Shown piece after piece: positions 62,596 through 64,000 of a stretch of DNA of 64,000 bases (the stretch's first letter is position 1; every line of letters starts with the position of its first letter). The notes below the pieces were generated by a model. It saw nothing but the letters and a program-made list of their open reading frames with translations, was not told the DNA's origin and ran no database searches. This DNA is from Actinomycetaceae bacterium (GTDB taxonomy: Bacteria; Actinomycetota; Actinomycetes; Actinomycetales; Actinomycetaceae): positions 62,001 to 126,000 of the forward strand of contig JAQYTG010000004.1 of the NCBI GenBank assembly GCA_028724905.1, given 5' to 3'. The position numbers and the translations under genes were made by a program.

Positions 62596-62613
62596 TTTAG
62601 TTTTATAACTAAA
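62596..62613. promoter_or_regulatory. probable ROK/XylR operator
   Basis: tttagtt-ttat-aactaaa palindrome in the ROK / xylA' divergent intergenic region. Confidence 0.55.
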
Positions 62614-62736
62614 CAAAGTACTGGCGGCAACGGAGCGGCATGATGAATCTTTATTCTTCTAGCACTGACGTATCGAATCGGTGTATTAGCCGCAGCAAGA
62701 TGCGGGCTCTGCAGCGGATAGTGAAAGGAAAGACGA

Positions 62737-63231
62737 ATGAATTTGTGGGATGTAGATCCGATTGCTTATGTGGGAACGAAAGAGGTCGGGCAAGATCTTG
62801 GCTTTCGCTATTATGATGCCGAGCGCGTCGTAGCGGGCAAAAAAATGAAAGACTGGCTGCGTTTCGGCGTGGCCTGGTGGCACACGTTTAATCAAGAACT
62901 CGTTGATCCTTTTGGTGACGCCACAGCGCAGCGCCCCTGGATGGGTAAGTATTCCAAGCCGCGTGATGAAGCACTCGCCAAGGTAGACTATGCGTTCGAG
63001 TTTTTCACAAAACTGGGTGTGGAGTACTTCTGTTTCCATGATCGTGATATCGCCCCCGAGGGAAACACCCTGCGGGAGACAAATGCCAACCTGGATAAAG
63101 TGGTGGCGAAGATTCACGAGAATATGGAGGCCACTGGCGTCAAGCTCTTGTGGAACACCTCTAGTCTCTTCACGAACCCTCGGTTTTTAGCTGGGGCAGC
63201 GTCGTCACCGTATGCTGATTCAAATCCTTGA
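62737..63231 (+). pseudogene. xylose isomerase, N-terminal fragment
   Basis: '[33 protein letters not shown]...[29 protein letters not shown]...[24 protein letters not shown]' then out of homology. Confidence 0.88.
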
Positions 63232-63554
63232 GATTGCACGTTCGGTTTACCATCGAGCTGACGTCATCATTATGGATGAGCCTACTTCTGCAATCGCTGA
63301 AAAGGAGGTGACAGCGCTTTTTGAAAAAATTGCTAAATTGAAAGCTGATGGGAAATCAGCAGAAGGTCCTCGTTGCCCGTTGGCTTGCAGCAGATTCGGA
63401 TCTACTCCTCCTCGATGAGCCAACTCGAGGTATTGATGTTGCCGCTAAATTTGAAATTTACGAGATTATTGATGAACTTGCGAAGAAAGGCTGTGGCATT
63501 TTGGTTGTTTCTTCAGAGCTTCCTGAACTAATTGGTTTGTGTGATCGCCTATAA
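63212..63554 (+). pseudogene. sugar ABC transporter ATPase (XylG/MglA/RbsA-like), internally deleted and frameshifted
   Basis: '[44 protein letters not shown]' then, in another frame, '[67 protein letters not shown]'. Confidence 0.88.
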
Positions 63555-63639
63555 ATCCACGGGAAGCCTTATTATTGCTATTCTTGTTGGGATTCTTATA
63601 GGTGCATCTGTAATCTCGTTTCTGCATTTTTTGTTGTGA
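63555..63639 (+). pseudogene. short sugar ABC permease fragment
   Basis: 'KSTGSLIIAILVGILIGASVISFLHFLL' hydrophobic permease-like segment between ATPase and SDR fragments. Confidence 0.5.
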
Positions 63640-63946
63640 ATCGGCCGCAGATGCAGCCTGCGTATAATGCTTCGAAAGCAGCTGTTCATCATCTGACTAA
63701 ATCACTTGCAGCCGAATGGGCTCCGAAAGGAGTGCGGGTAAACGCCATTGCTCCTGGTTATATCAAGACTGCGATGTCTCCTGTGGACGATCCCCGCTTT
63801 CGTCGTATGTGGATCGAGGATGCGCCAATGCAAAGATATGGGATGCCTGAGGAACTTGGGTCAGCTGTTGTTTTTTGGCTTCTGAAGCTGCCAGCTTTGT
63901 GACTGGCAGTGTGTTAGTGATTGATGGGGGATATACCGCGTACTGA
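63636..63946 (+). pseudogene. short-chain dehydrogenase/reductase C-terminal fragment with a frameshift in a T tract
   Basis: 'PAYNASKAAVHHLTKSLAAEWAPKGVRVNAIAPGYIKTAM...YGMPEELGSAVVF' continues as '...ASEAASFVTGSVLVIDGGYTAY*' in another frame. Confidence 0.85.
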
Positions 63947-64000
63947 CGTGTGATAGCAGCTTCGAACTAAGATCCTGCGGGCGGCAAACTTACGGTTTGT

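Noticed and set aside
63212-63902. Three separate small functional genes (68, 68 and 88 aa)
   Set aside because: Each is a recognisable internal fragment of a larger family (ABC ATPase, SDR) with missing essential parts and frame breaks, so called as pseudogenes

Overview
This is a 64-kb window from a moderately GC-rich actinobacterium. The gene order is that of a small-genome Actinomycetales / Actinomycetaceae-like organism; this is inferred from gene content, not from any search. Conserved blocks are: whiB - GT2 membrane glycosyltransferase - DUF5719 - metallopeptidase-family - DUF3499; RDD / SpoIIM / DUF58 / MoxR / DUF4350 / DUF4129; mtrA-mtrB-lpqB; comF-hpf; tRNA-Tyr/Thr/Met - rpmG - murB - aminotransferase; tRNA-Trp - secE - nusG - rplK - rplA - rplJ - rplL. 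Accessory content includes a pyruvate oxidase, a TrpXYZ-like ABC cassette, brnQ, a nucleotide-sugar dehydrogenase, glf, a GH25 lysozyme, a CUT1 sugar ABC importer and a sugar-catabolic region (FGGY kinase, HemL-like aminotransferase, two-domain class II aldolase, ROK regulator). The right end is a graveyard of in-order fragments of xylA, a sugar ABC ATPase, a permease and an SDR. The observation I rate highest is in mtrB. The end of this conserved sensor-kinase gene carries seven 15-bp (pentapeptide) repeats followed by a G9 tract. Loss of one G would extend the protein by 37 residues to a stop that overlaps the lpqB start codon. Other notable items are several relic genes (dhaL, gtrA, the xyl region), a probable XylR/ROK operator, a 21-bp-period direct repeat in the aldolase/kinase divergent promoter, and locus-specific degenerate tandem repeats in many intergenic spacers. 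All calls come from reading the sequence and the supplied ORF translations; no database search was run.
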